A DNA stretch of 64,000 nucleotides from Flavobacterium frigoris PS1 (GTDB lineage Bacteria > Bacteroidota > Bacteroidia > Flavobacteriales > Flavobacteriaceae), in NCBI RefSeq assembly GCF_000252125.1, contig NZ_AHKF01000015.1, forward strand, positions 62,001-126,000. Reading direction: 5' to 3'. Positions 16,434 to 24,486 of this stretch are shown here, piece after piece. The notes below the pieces were generated by a model. The model was not told the DNA's origin, did not search any database, and saw only the letters and a list, made by a program, of their open reading frames with translations. Numbering within the stretch: position 1 is the stretch's first letter; each line of letters starts with the position of its first letter. A program made the translations under genes and the position numbers.

Positions 16434-17732
16434 ATGAAAAATATTATTTCCGAATTACAATGGCGCGGACTGGTTCACGACATTATGCCTGGAACCGAAG
16501 AACAACTTTTAAAAGAAATGACTACGACCTATATAGGATTTGATCCAACTTCGGATTCTTTACATATCGGTAGTTTAGTGCCGATTATACTTTTAGTACA
16601 TTTAAAAAATTTCGGTCATAAACCTATTGCATTGGTTGGTGGAGCCACAGGAATGATTGGTGATCCTTCTGGAAAATCAGATGAGAGAAACTTGCTTGAT
16701 GAAGCAACATTAAATCATAATGTAGAAGGTATAAAAGGCGTTTTATCTCGTTTTTTAGATTTTAATTCGAAAGAAGTAAATGCTCCAGTTCTTGTTAATA
16801 ATTACGACTGGATGAAAAATTTATCCTTCATTAATTTTGCGCGTGACGTAGGTAAACGTATTACCGTAAATTATATGATGGCTAAGGATTCTGTAAAGAA
16901 AAGGCTAGCAGGTGAAGGAGAAGGAATGTCTTTTACGGAATTTACATATCAGTTAATCCAAGGGTATGATTTTTATCATTTGCATAAAGAATACAATTGT
17001 TTGTTGCAAATGGGAGGTTCTGACCAATGGGGGAATATCACTACTGGAACTGAATTAGTTCGTCGTATGAATGTAGGTGAAGAAGCTAAAGCTTATGCAA
17101 TGACATGCCCGCTAATCACTAAAGCTGATGGAACAAAATTCGGAAAATCAGAAGGTGGAAATGTGTGGTTAACGGCTGATAAAACTTCAGTTTATAAGTT
17201 TTACCAATTTTGGTTGAATACTACTGATGTTGATGCTGAGAAGTATATTAAGATATTTACATTTTTAGATAAAGAGACGATTGATAGTTTGATTGAAGAG
17301 CATAAAAGCGCTCCGCACATGAGGGCTTTACAACGTAAATTAGCTGAAGAGTTAACGACTTTTGTTCATTCGAAAGAAGAACTAGAAAAAGCGATCAAAG
17401 CATCTACTATTTTATTTGGAAACGCTACTGCTGATGATTTAAAGGAATTGGATGAAGGTACTTTCTTAGAAGTTTTTGATGGTGTTCCTCAAGCTGAAAT
17501 TGCAAGAAGCGAAATGGAAGCTGGAATTGATATTATTACTGTTTTGAATGAAAAGACAGGATTCCTTAAGTCGAATGGTGAAGCCAGACGTGCTTTGACT
17601 GCCAATTCAATTTCTGTCAATAAAGAAAAAGTGAAAGAAGACTTTGTGTTGTCAACGAAAAATTTGATCAACAACCAATTTGTGTTGTTGCAAAGCGGAA
17701 AGAAAAACTATTTTGTAGTTAGGGTGGTGTAA
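16434..17732 (+). CDS. tyrS: Tyrosyl-tRNA synthetase
   Basis: Charges tRNA-Tyr. The 432-residue class I synthetase has the HIGH-like DSLHIGSLVP (41-50), the tyrosine pocket QLIQGYDFYHL and QMGGSDQWGNI, the KMSKS-equivalent KFGKS (near 235-239), and a C-terminal S4-like RNA-binding domain (GEARRALTANSISVNKEKV). All are typical of bacterial TyrRS. Monocistronic by appearance. Confidence 0.98.
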   Translation: MKNIISELQWRGLVHDIMPGTEEQLLKEMTTTYIGFDPTSDSLHIGSLVPIILLVHLKNFGHKPIALVGGATGMIGDPSGKSDERNLLDEATLNHNVEGIKGVLSRFLDFNSKEVNAPVLVNNYDWMKNLSFINFARDVGKRITVNYMMAKDSVKKRLAGEGEGMSFTEFTYQLIQGYDFYHLHKEYNCLLQMGGSDQWGNITTGTELVRRMNVGEEAKAYAMTCPLITKADGTKFGKSEGGNVWLTADKTSVYKFYQFWLNTTDVDAEKYIKIFTFLDKETIDSLIEEHKSAPHMRALQRKLAEELTTFVHSKEELEKAIKASTILFGNATADDLKELDEGTFLEVFDGVPQAEIARSEMEAGIDIITVLNEKTGFLKSNGEARRALTANSISVNKEKVKEDFVLSTKNLINNQFVLLQSGKKNYFVVRVV

Positions 17733-17753
17733 TGTTTTATTTTAATGAATAAA

Positions 17754-18734
17754 CTAAAGTACCATCAAATTGCAACCTCGAATATCAGAATTATCAAAAC
17801 GTCCCAATACCTCGAAAGAGTTGTTGGGATTTTTTTTGCCTAAATCCTGAGTGGCAATAAAAGAACAAGAGTTAATATTGGCCAAATCGATTACATTCAG
17901 TCCCCCCGTTTTTCCTTGTGGAATATAGCTCAAAGCATCTTCGGTGTCACGAATTAGGATTTGCATCCAAGAAGGGCATTCGAACACTCCATTTCCTAAG
18001 GAATAGGCTTGAGAAAGCAGTTCGGTCATTCCATATTCAGAATGGATCATGGAGACTCCAAAACCTTCACATAGCTGTTCGTGTAGTTCTTCGCGAATCA
18101 TTTCTTTGCGTTTGCCTTTCATTCCTCCGGTTTCCATGATGATGGTATTCTGTAATTTGAATTGCTGCTTTTCAATCAAATCTAATAAAGCATAGGTAAC
18201 CCCAATAAGAATTACATTTTGGCCTGATTCATCTAATTCCAAAAGCTTTTTGATTAGTTCATCATGGTTGTGCAGGTAGAAGCCGCTATCAGAATGGTTT
18301 GATATTTGAATCAAATCTTCGACCATGTAAATTAGTGATGAACCATCTCTTTCAAGATAAGAAGGGAGTAAAGCTAAGACGACATAGTCTTCTATGTTTC
18401 CATAAAATTCAGAAAATCCTTTCTGATAGCTTTTTTCGTATATAGAAGTATCAGTTACTAAATGTTTGCTTGTAATCATTCCAGTTGTACCACTACTTGT
18501 AAATGTAGCTTGAATTGCGTTTGTAGTAGAAACTACTTGGTGGCTTTTGAAAAATTGTATGGGTAAAAACGGAATTTGCTGTATTGATTTTACTTTTTGC
18601 ACCTCTATTTTTAGTAGATCGCAAAACTCTTGATACACTAAGTTCTTTTCATATTGAAAACGAAATACTTTTAAGGCTATTTTTTCAAATTGCTTTTGGC
18701 CCGAAATGGAAAATATGGTAGCAGATGTAATCAA
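17754..18734 (-). CDS. LuxE-like acyl-protein synthetase / acyltransferase
   Basis: The 326-residue product resembles the LuxE/PaaK-type adenylate-forming fold. It has FTSSGTTGMITSKH (78-91, an AMP-binding loop), MIHSEYGMTELLSQAY (the equivalent of the adenylating-enzyme YGxTE motif) and a C-terminal FEVLGRFDNSDIRGCN. LuxE activates fatty acids in luminous bacteria. Here no lux genes are nearby, so it probably activates some carboxylic acid in envelope or secondary metabolism. Stand-alone homologues are common in Flavobacteria. The substrate is unknown. Confidence 0.8.
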   Translation of the reverse strand: MITSATIFSISGQKQFEKIALKVFRFQYEKNLVYQEFCDLLKIEVQKVKSIQQIPFLPIQFFKSHQVVSTTNAIQATFTSSGTTGMITSKHLVTDTSIYEKSYQKGFSEFYGNIEDYVVLALLPSYLERDGSSLIYMVEDLIQISNHSDSGFYLHNHDELIKKLLELDESGQNVILIGVTYALLDLIEKQQFKLQNTIIMETGGMKGKRKEMIREELHEQLCEGFGVSMIHSEYGMTELLSQAYSLGNGVFECPSWMQILIRDTEDALSYIPQGKTGGLNVIDLANINSCSFIATQDLGKKNPNNSFEVLGRFDNSDIRGCNLMVL

Positions 18735-18802
18735 GAATTTTTATTGCAAAGGTATAAATTTTAATAATCGTTTTGGTTTTTTAAACGGGCGGTAATTATA
18801 AA

Positions 18803-18830
18803 TAAAAAAGCTCCAATTTGACTTGGAGCT
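18803..18830 (-). terminator. Terminator after the T9SS mini-protein gene
   Basis: AGCTCCAA (18809-18816) pairs with TTGGAGCT (18823-18830). On the minus strand the hairpin is followed by a T-run (18803-18808 complement), as for an intrinsic terminator 26 bp past the stop at 18856. Confidence 0.8.
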
Positions 18831-18855
18831 CTAGAATTATTTTATCAAGTAATTT

Positions 18856-19194
18856 TTATCGTACAATAAGTTTTCTGGTTGCCGATGCATTTGCTTCAGT
18901 GATTTTAATAATGTAAACACCAGAGTTAAGATTTGATATATTTAGTTCTTTTGAAGTAATCAACGTTTGTAGTACTTTTTTACCTAAAAGGTCAAAAATG
19001 ATAATTTCCTTTTCGGAGTCGTTTTTGGTTGAAATATATACCTTGCCATTGCTCACGGGATTCGGGTACAAGTTCAAGCCTTCAATAATAGAAGTTTCTT
19101 GTGCTTTTGGTTGTTGCTTCATGTCTTGGGCATTGCTGCTCAGGGTGAAGAAAAAGACCAATAAAAGAATACTATAGAAGTAATTTTTCGTCAT
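18856..19194 (-). CDS. Tiny T9SS type A sorting-domain protein with almost no cargo
   Basis: I start at the ATG at 19192-19194, which gives MTKNYFYSILLLVFFFTLSS...NAQ, a normal signal peptide; the upstream ATG only adds a second hydrophobic run. The mature 90 residues consist of a linker and a complete type A sorting domain: GLNLYPNPVSNGKVYIS, IIIFDLLGKKVLQT, LNISNLNSGVYIIKI and a final RKLIVR. So nearly the whole mature protein is the secretion signal. A weak -7 (TATATTTA, complement of 19213-19220) precedes it and a terminator separates it from the lipoprotein gene. Role unknown; it follows phosphate-regulated genes. Confidence 0.8.
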   Translation of the reverse strand: MTKNYFYSILLLVFFFTLSSNAQDMKQQPKAQETSIIEGLNLYPNPVSNGKVYISTKNDSEKEIIIFDLLGKKVLQTLITSKELNISNLNSGVYIIKITEANASATRKLIVR

Positions 19195-19249
19195 TAGCTT
19201 AGTATTGATTAGTAAATATACGAAAAAAATCAAATACTATACCAAAAAA

Positions 19250-19276
19250 AAATACCTCCCAGAATGAGAGGTATTT
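19250..19276 (-). terminator. Terminator after the beta-helix lipoprotein gene
   Basis: AAATACCTC (19250-19258) pairs with GAGGTATTT (19268-19276), with a long A-run at 19244-19252 that reads as T-run on the minus strand. It lies about 25 bp past the lipoprotein stop. Confidence 0.75.
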
Positions 19277-19300
19277 TAGTATAAATTTTTGTTTACTCAA

Positions 19301-20512
19301 TTAGAAACCAACAGACCATCCAGTAGCCCAAGCTGGCATTCCAGCACCGTTTCCAGCACCAGTTGAAGTACCTTCAGAAGATATAATTGCAGAAACATTA
19401 GCGCTTACTCCACTAGTTGCAGGTGCTACAGCATTTAATTTACCTTTAGTTTTTGTAGCTACATCAGCAATAAAGTTAACGTTTACAGCTTTTAAAGCAG
19501 TTGGGATCCATGCGATAGTTTCGTCGTTTTCTACGTTGAAACCTACAGCCCATCCGCTAAACACTAAGTTTGTAAAAATCCCTTTAGTTCCTCTTCTTAA
19601 TTTCATAGCATCATTTTCTAACCATGTTCCAGTTGTTGGAGCACTTCCAGGCCCTACAAGAGTTAAGTTAGTAATAGATGGGTTAGCGATTGGTGTGTTT
19701 GCATATCCTAATTCGAAGTTATCAGCTTCAATTCCTCTATTTCCTTTTCCGAAATCTAATTTTCCGTACCAGTTTGTGTTTGTTCCAGACCATCCTTCAG
19801 TCCAGTCAAATTGATCATCTTCGTTACCGATAGAAATTAAGTTTGAAGTATTTACTGTTCCTCCGAAGAATTCTACTCCATCATCAGCTCCCTGAAAAAA
19901 CTCTACATAATCAATTGTAGTTCCTGATCCAACTCCAAATAATGAAAGTCCGTTGAATTCTTTTTCACTGTTAAAAGCAGCCCCTGCGTATTCAATTCTA
20001 AGGTATTTTAATATTCCTGAGTTGTCATTAGAAACAGTTCCACCGTAACTTAAATCTGCTACTTCTGATTGTGCTGTACTAGCTCCACCAGTTACACGAT
20101 TAATTGGCGCTTTACCACAAATTACTAAACCACCCCAGTCTCCTGCTTTTTTTGTAGTTAAACCGCTTGTCATAACAACTGGTTTAGCTGCCGTACCGTT
20201 TACATTTAATTTTCCGCCTTGTGCAATTGCAATGTATGAAGAAGTTCCACCTGTACCTTCAATAACAGTTCCTGCAGGAATGTTTAATGTTGCTCCGCTG
20301 TTTACTTGAATTTTTCCTGTTAATTTGTAGGTTTTTGTTGGGTCCAAAGTTACTTCACCATCAGATATAGTTCCTTGAAAATTAGTTGCGTCAGCAGTAA
20401 AAGTTGACGAAGGAGGTGTTGAAGGTGTAGGAGTGTCATTAGATGAACAGCTAGTGATTAAACCTGCGGTTAATGCTAAAATTCCAATTAATTTTACAGT
20501 TGTTTTTTTCAT
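19301..20512 (-). CDS. Surface lipoprotein with beta-helix repeats, probably phosphate-regulated
   Basis: A 403-residue lipoprotein: lipobox LITSC (Cys22), then a Ser/Pro/Thr-rich linker (CSSNDTPTPSTPPSS) and a long glycine- and asparagine-rich domain with repeated beta-strand turns (for example GATLNIPAGTVIEG, GGKLNVNGTAAKPVVMT, GTTIDYVEFFQGADDGVEFFGGTV) typical of right-handed parallel beta-helices. No polysaccharide-lyase active site is evident. It follows the TonB receptor on the same strand but has its own promoter with 11-bp hexamer repeats like those at pstS. Likely a surface partner of the receptor under phosphate starvation; inferred, not shown. Confidence 0.75.
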   Translation of the reverse strand: MKKTTVKLIGILALTAGLITSCSSNDTPTPSTPPSSTFTADATNFQGTISDGEVTLDPTKTYKLTGKIQVNSGATLNIPAGTVIEGTGGTSSYIAIAQGGKLNVNGTAAKPVVMTSGLTTKKAGDWGGLVICGKAPINRVTGGASTAQSEVADLSYGGTVSNDNSGILKYLRIEYAGAAFNSEKEFNGLSLFGVGSGTTIDYVEFFQGADDGVEFFGGTVNTSNLISIGNEDDQFDWTEGWSGTNTNWYGKLDFGKGNRGIEADNFELGYANTPIANPSITNLTLVGPGSAPTTGTWLENDAMKLRRGTKGIFTNLVFSGWAVGFNVENDETIAWIPTALKAVNVNFIADVATKTKGKLNAVAPATSGVSANVSAIISSEGTSTGAGNGAGMPAWATGWSVGF

Positions 20513-20548
20513 GATTCTTTAATAATAATTTTAGTTATTTTGTTTGTA

Positions 20549-20637
20549 CAAAGATGCGTAAAGAACTCGTTTTGGATGTTACCTAAATGTGACTGTTAGT
20601 TTAAAAAAAGAGCAATTAAACATTAAGCAAATGTTAC
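20549..20637 (-). promoter_or_regulatory. Pho-box-like array and -7 element of the lipoprotein gene
   Basis: On the minus strand: GTAACA (complement of 20577-20582), GTCACA (20588-20593), weak TTAAAC (20599-20604), TTAATG (20621-20626), GTAACA (20632-20637). All starts share one 11-bp register across 55 bp, with one blank slot at 20610. The -7 candidate is CATCTTTG (complement of 20549-20556), 20 nt from the nearest unit (9 plus one 11-bp turn). Confidence 0.65.
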
Positions 20638-20693
20638 CAAACACATAGTCATCGTTATTGGATTGCGTAATTTCTTGAGGTATAGCGGTAAAA

Positions 20694-20722
20694 AAAAAGA
20701 ACAGCAATTAGCTGTTCTTTTT
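20694..20722 (-). terminator. Terminator after the TonB receptor gene
   Basis: AAAAAGAACAGC (20694-20705) and GCTGTTCTTTTT (20711-20722) form a perfect hairpin with T-run on the minus strand, 25 bp after the receptor stop. It makes receptor and lipoprotein separate transcription units. Confidence 0.85.
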
Positions 20723-20747
20723 AGAATCTGTATTTTAATTTTTTAGA

Positions 20748-23495
20748 TTAAAATTGATAGTTTAAACTTAGACTTAAAGACATTCCTTTTTTATAAGAAA
20801 GAACATTAACGTCTCCAGTTGCATTTTCTTGAACTCTATTTATTGAAGGATCTAAAAGGTTTTTAACTACTAACCCTAATCCCATTTTTTCAGTAAGTTT
20901 TGATTTTGCTATAAAGTCTAATGAACCAAAAGCTTTATCAACTAAATCACCTTTTCCGTTTGTTCCAATTGCATTTACTCTATCTGAAAAATAAGAATAA
21001 GCTAATGTTGTGTTCAGGTTACTGTTTTTATTGTTCCATTCGTTAAAGAATGTCAAGTCGGCATTTAATAATAAATCCGATGCTCCAGTAAATTTACTTG
21101 TTTTGTTGGTAAAATCTACTTGGTAGTTTGTTTCACTGTTTACTTTTTCAGTATTTAACTCTTGGTTACTGTACAAATACGAAGCGTTAATACCTGCGGA
21201 TAGTTTTTTAGCATTTTCAGTATCGATATTGAAAAGTTGTTTTCTGTATTCAATTTCTCCACCCGCAACAAATCCATAATCTCCGGTGTTGATAAACGAG
21301 ATATCATTAGAAGAAGAAGAAATAGTTACTTCGTTCATTGGGTTCAAAATGTATTTTCCAAAAGCAGTAACTGAAATTAGTTCATCACTTTTAGGGAACA
21401 TTTCCCATTTAAGATCTAAGTTATAATCATCAGATTCGTATAAGAATGGATTTCCTACTTTAACTTGTAGTACTTCCTCATAAACAAATAATGCTCTTTC
21501 TTTAAACTGAGGTAATGTGTATGTTTTACTTGCTCCTAAACGCAAATTTTGTTTGTCGTTTAATTCATATTTCATGATTACACTAGGTAAAAAAGCTGTT
21601 TTTTCCAATTTATCATTACCTATTCCTCCTAATTGCGTGTACCAGTTTATTTTTTGAGAAATTTGCTCTCCTCTCAAACCTAATATTGCAGTTAGTTTGT
21701 TGAATTTGTATTCGGTGTTTAAGAAAGCACCATGTATTATCTGATCTCCACTATAAGTTTGAGGATCTAGAGCATTAAATACTTGTGAATTTCCGCGGAA
21801 TGTTGCTATAGAAAAATAACCTTTATCGAAATTATCTTGGTTGTAAAACAAATCTAAGTTATTTGGGTCTACAACTGTGTTAGTAAAACCATTGTTTGCT
21901 TTGAAGTTGAATTGAGTAGCTTGAAAACCTCTCGATTTTATTCTTTCATTCACGCCTACTGTAAATTTTCCTAGATAGTCACCATCAGCATTTTTGTTGA
22001 ATTTGTAATCGTATGAAGCATTTGCAGCAAGTTCATCTTCTTTTAATTTTTGAAAGTATCTGTGATTGTCTGGCGCTGATATACTTGATAATTGGTATCC
22101 GGTAGCTTCTTTTCTGAAGATATTTTGAACTCTATCAGGCATGCTTCCATCAATGATGTTATAGGACACTCCCCAATTTAATTTAGAACGATCACCTATC
22201 CTGTGGTCTCCTAAGATTTGGTTGATCCATAAACTGTTTTTTTCATAATTGAAACGACGAATCAAACCGTTACCGTCATTAGCGATGTCAACAATGTATC
22301 CGTAAAATTCTTCTTTTGACTGTGTAGATGTGTTAATGTAAAGCGAATTGAAGCTTACTTTGTTATTGCTGTTGAATTTATAACCAATATTAGCCATTCC
22401 GGTAGTATTAGTCTCATATTTCAATTCACTATATTTTGAAAAGTTTTTATTAGCTATACCGTTTCCATTTACACTTGCTTTAGCAGTTCCATCGCTCTTC
22501 ACTGAAAAGTCATTGTTGAAAGAGGCTGTTGCAAAAAAGCTAAGTTTTCCTTCTGAGCCTACATCAAATGATTTTCCTCCAGAAATTCCAAATGAGTTCG
22601 CAATTGGAGTGTAGTCCTGCATTTGAAGAGAGCTATAGTTGTATTGTGTTAAGGCGTTGCTTGGTATTCCTTTACTTGTGAATCCAGTTCTACTCATTCC
22701 TCCTTGTAGCTTAAAATTTTCTTCGGCTATCGCATTGGTATTTACTTTTGTTCCGATATCAAATTTTAAGAAACCACTCCCTTTGTAATCTTTAGAAACT
22801 ATATCTACGTTTCCTCCGGCAAAATCTCCATAGATTTTACCATTGTATACTTTGTCCACTGAAATATACTCAACAATGTCTGTAGAGAAAATTTCAAGAT
22901 TTAGGTTTTTCTTTTCAGGATCGTTTGATGGTATTGGTAGGCCATTCATTGTAGTTGAATTGTATCGGTCACCTAATCCTCTTACAAATATATTTCCTGA
23001 ACCTTCTTGTTTGGTAATACCACTTGTTTTAGTAACGGCAGTTGCTACATCACTAACTCCTTTTCGGGATAGTTCTTGTGCTCCAATGCTTTGTTTTATT
23101 TCTACGGCATTTTTCTGGTCCAGTAATAAAGCCGTTTCTTTTTGTTTGTTTACCGTTGTGGTAATTACGACATCATCTAGTTTGTAGCTAGAAGATCCAA
23201 GAGCTTTGCTTATTGTAATGTTTTCACCGCTTTTTACGGTAACATTAGTTTCTGCTGATTCGTACCCAATGAAGCTAAATTGGATTATGTAGTTTCCGGC
23301 TGGTGCATTAATTGTATATTTACCATCAATGTCAGTTGTAGTATTTATTTGTGTTCCTTTTAATAATATGTTTGCAAAAGGTAACGTTTCGTTGTTTGAA
23401 TCTTTATCAGTTAGTACTCCAGAAATAGTACCTTTATTTTGTGCAAAAGTAAGGGTACTGATAAAAAGCGTTAAAATGAATAATTTCAGTTTCAT
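20748..23495 (-). CDS. TonB-dependent outer-membrane receptor, probably phosphate-regulated
   Basis: A 915-residue receptor. Signal peptide 1-18 (ending TFAQ), then a carboxypeptidase-regulatory-like domain (about 22-95, GTISGVLTDKDSNNETLPFANI and GKYTINAPAGNYIIQFSFIGYES), a plug domain (about 110-230 with RKGVSDVATAVTKTSG, VRGLGDRYNSTTMNGLPIPS) and a 22-strand-type barrel ending in the aromatic LSLNYQF. It is shorter than SusC proteins and has no SusD neighbour. The promoter holds six 11-bp-spaced Pho-box-like hexamers and the gene is divergent from phoB, so I infer uptake of a phosphorus compound (phosphate ester, chelate or similar). Substrate is unknown. Confidence 0.88.
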   Translation of the reverse strand: MKLKLFILTLFISTLTFAQNKGTISGVLTDKDSNNETLPFANILLKGTQINTTTDIDGKYTINAPAGNYIIQFSFIGYESAETNVTVKSGENITISKALGSSSYKLDDVVITTTVNKQKETALLLDQKNAVEIKQSIGAQELSRKGVSDVATAVTKTSGITKQEGSGNIFVRGLGDRYNSTTMNGLPIPSNDPEKKNLNLEIFSTDIVEYISVDKVYNGKIYGDFAGGNVDIVSKDYKGSGFLKFDIGTKVNTNAIAEENFKLQGGMSRTGFTSKGIPSNALTQYNYSSLQMQDYTPIANSFGISGGKSFDVGSEGKLSFFATASFNNDFSVKSDGTAKASVNGNGIANKNFSKYSELKYETNTTGMANIGYKFNSNNKVSFNSLYINTSTQSKEEFYGYIVDIANDGNGLIRRFNYEKNSLWINQILGDHRIGDRSKLNWGVSYNIIDGSMPDRVQNIFRKEATGYQLSSISAPDNHRYFQKLKEDELAANASYDYKFNKNADGDYLGKFTVGVNERIKSRGFQATQFNFKANNGFTNTVVDPNNLDLFYNQDNFDKGYFSIATFRGNSQVFNALDPQTYSGDQIIHGAFLNTEYKFNKLTAILGLRGEQISQKINWYTQLGGIGNDKLEKTAFLPSVIMKYELNDKQNLRLGASKTYTLPQFKERALFVYEEVLQVKVGNPFLYESDDYNLDLKWEMFPKSDELISVTAFGKYILNPMNEVTISSSSNDISFINTGDYGFVAGGEIEYRKQLFNIDTENAKKLSAGINASYLYSNQELNTEKVNSETNYQVDFTNKTSKFTGASDLLLNADLTFFNEWNNKNSNLNTTLAYSYFSDRVNAIGTNGKGDLVDKAFGSLDFIAKSKLTEKMGLGLVVKNLLDPSINRVQENATGDVNVLSYKKGMSLSLSLNYQF

Positions 23496-23514
23496 AGTTG
23501 TATTTAATTTTTTG

Positions 23515-23592
23515 CAAAGTAAAGGCGCTATTGTTAAGATGAGGTTACCTGAGGATTACCATTTTGTTTCTTAAACATTAACAAAAGGTTAC
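23515..23592 (-). promoter_or_regulatory. Six-unit 11-bp Pho-box-like array upstream of the TonB receptor
   Basis: Plus-strand hexamers begin exactly every 11 bp: TGTTAA 23532, GGTTAC 23543, GATTAC 23554, TGTTTC 23565, CATTAA 23576, GGTTAC 23587. On the minus strand these read GTAACC, TTAATG, GAAACA, GTAATC, GTAACC, TTAACA toward the receptor. The -7 candidate TTACTTTG (complement of 23515-23522) starts 9 nt after the last unit, the same distance as at pstS. OmpR/PhoB-type regulators of E. coli and Bacillus bind direct repeats of 11-bp period. Confidence 0.75.
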
Positions 23593-23716
23593 CATATTAA
23601 ATTACTAACGCTGCGGTTTTTTAACAATTGAATTATTATTATATTTACATTCGAAATTAACCTTGTTGGATGCCATTTGTGGGAAGATTCAGCAAGAGAA
23701 AAATAATTTTCTACAG

Positions 23717-24400
23717 ATGAAAAAAAAAAACACGAAGATCTTACTTGTTGATGATGAGCCAGATATTTTAGAGATTGTAGGATATAACCTTACTCAAGAA
23801 GGATATCAAATTGTTACTGCCGCAAATGGAAAGGAAGCTATTCTAAAAGCAAAAAAAGAGTTGCCAGACCTAATTATAATGGATGTTATGATGCCTGAGA
23901 TGGATGGTATGGAAGCTTGTGAGAATATTAGAAAGATTCCTGAGTTAAGTAATGTTATCATAACGTTTCTAACAGCTCGTAGTGAAGATTATTCTCAGGT
24001 GGCAGGATTTGATGCTGGCGCCGATGATTATATCACAAAACCTATTAAACCGAAGTTGTTGGTAAGTAAGGTAAAAGCTCTGTTGCGTCGATTAAAAGAA
24101 GTAGATCAAAATAGTGAAACGTTAAATGTAGGCGGAATAGAAATAAACCGAGAAGAATATAAAATAGTAAAAGACAATATTGAAATTGCACTCCCAAGAA
24201 AGGAGTTCGAATTATTTTATCTTTTGGCATCTAAACCAGGTAAAGTATTTAAGAGGGATGAAATTCTTGACAAAGTGTGGGGGAATGAAGTTGTTGTTGG
24301 CGGAAGAACAATAGATGTGCATATTAGAAAACTCCGTGAGAAAATTGGTGAGGAGCTTTTTAAAACCATCAAGGGAGTTGGTTATAAGTTTGAAGTTTAA
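23717..24400 (+). CDS. phoB: Phosphate response regulator PhoB (OmpR family)
   Basis: Start at ATG 23717 (MKKKNTKILLVDDEP); an upstream TTG would add 18 residues not typical of the family. The receiver domain (1-120) has the acidic pair in VDDE, phospho-acceptor Asp56 in IIMDVMMP, and the KPIKPK lysine. The winged-helix DNA-binding domain (about 130-227) ends in GRTIDVHIRKLREKIG and KGVGYKF. It precedes phoR, and the locus holds porin, pst and phoU genes, so a phosphate regulator is the obvious role. A weak -7 TATATTTA lies at 23640-23647. Confidence 0.9.
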   Translation: MKKKNTKILLVDDEPDILEIVGYNLTQEGYQIVTAANGKEAILKAKKELPDLIIMDVMMPEMDGMEACENIRKIPELSNVIITFLTARSEDYSQVAGFDAGADDYITKPIKPKLLVSKVKALLRRLKEVDQNSETLNVGGIEINREEYKIVKDNIEIALPRKEFELFYLLASKPGKVFKRDEILDKVWGNEVVVGGRTIDVHIRKLREKIGEELFKTIKGVGYKFEV

Positions 24401-24486
24401 GCATAATACCTGTAAAGAGTTTAATGAAATATATGGACGGAATTTTTTATCTTGTCTTTTATTTTAACTACTCAAGAATTATATAA

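Noticed and set aside
23605..23647. Plus-oriented Pho box for phoB
   Set aside because: CTAACG and TTAACA are 16 bp apart, out of register, so autoregulation by this site is not supported; the minus-oriented array may still act on phoB.
23663..23716. Upstream TTG start for phoB
   Set aside because: Adds 18 residues foreign to OmpR-family regulators; ATG 23717 is preferred.
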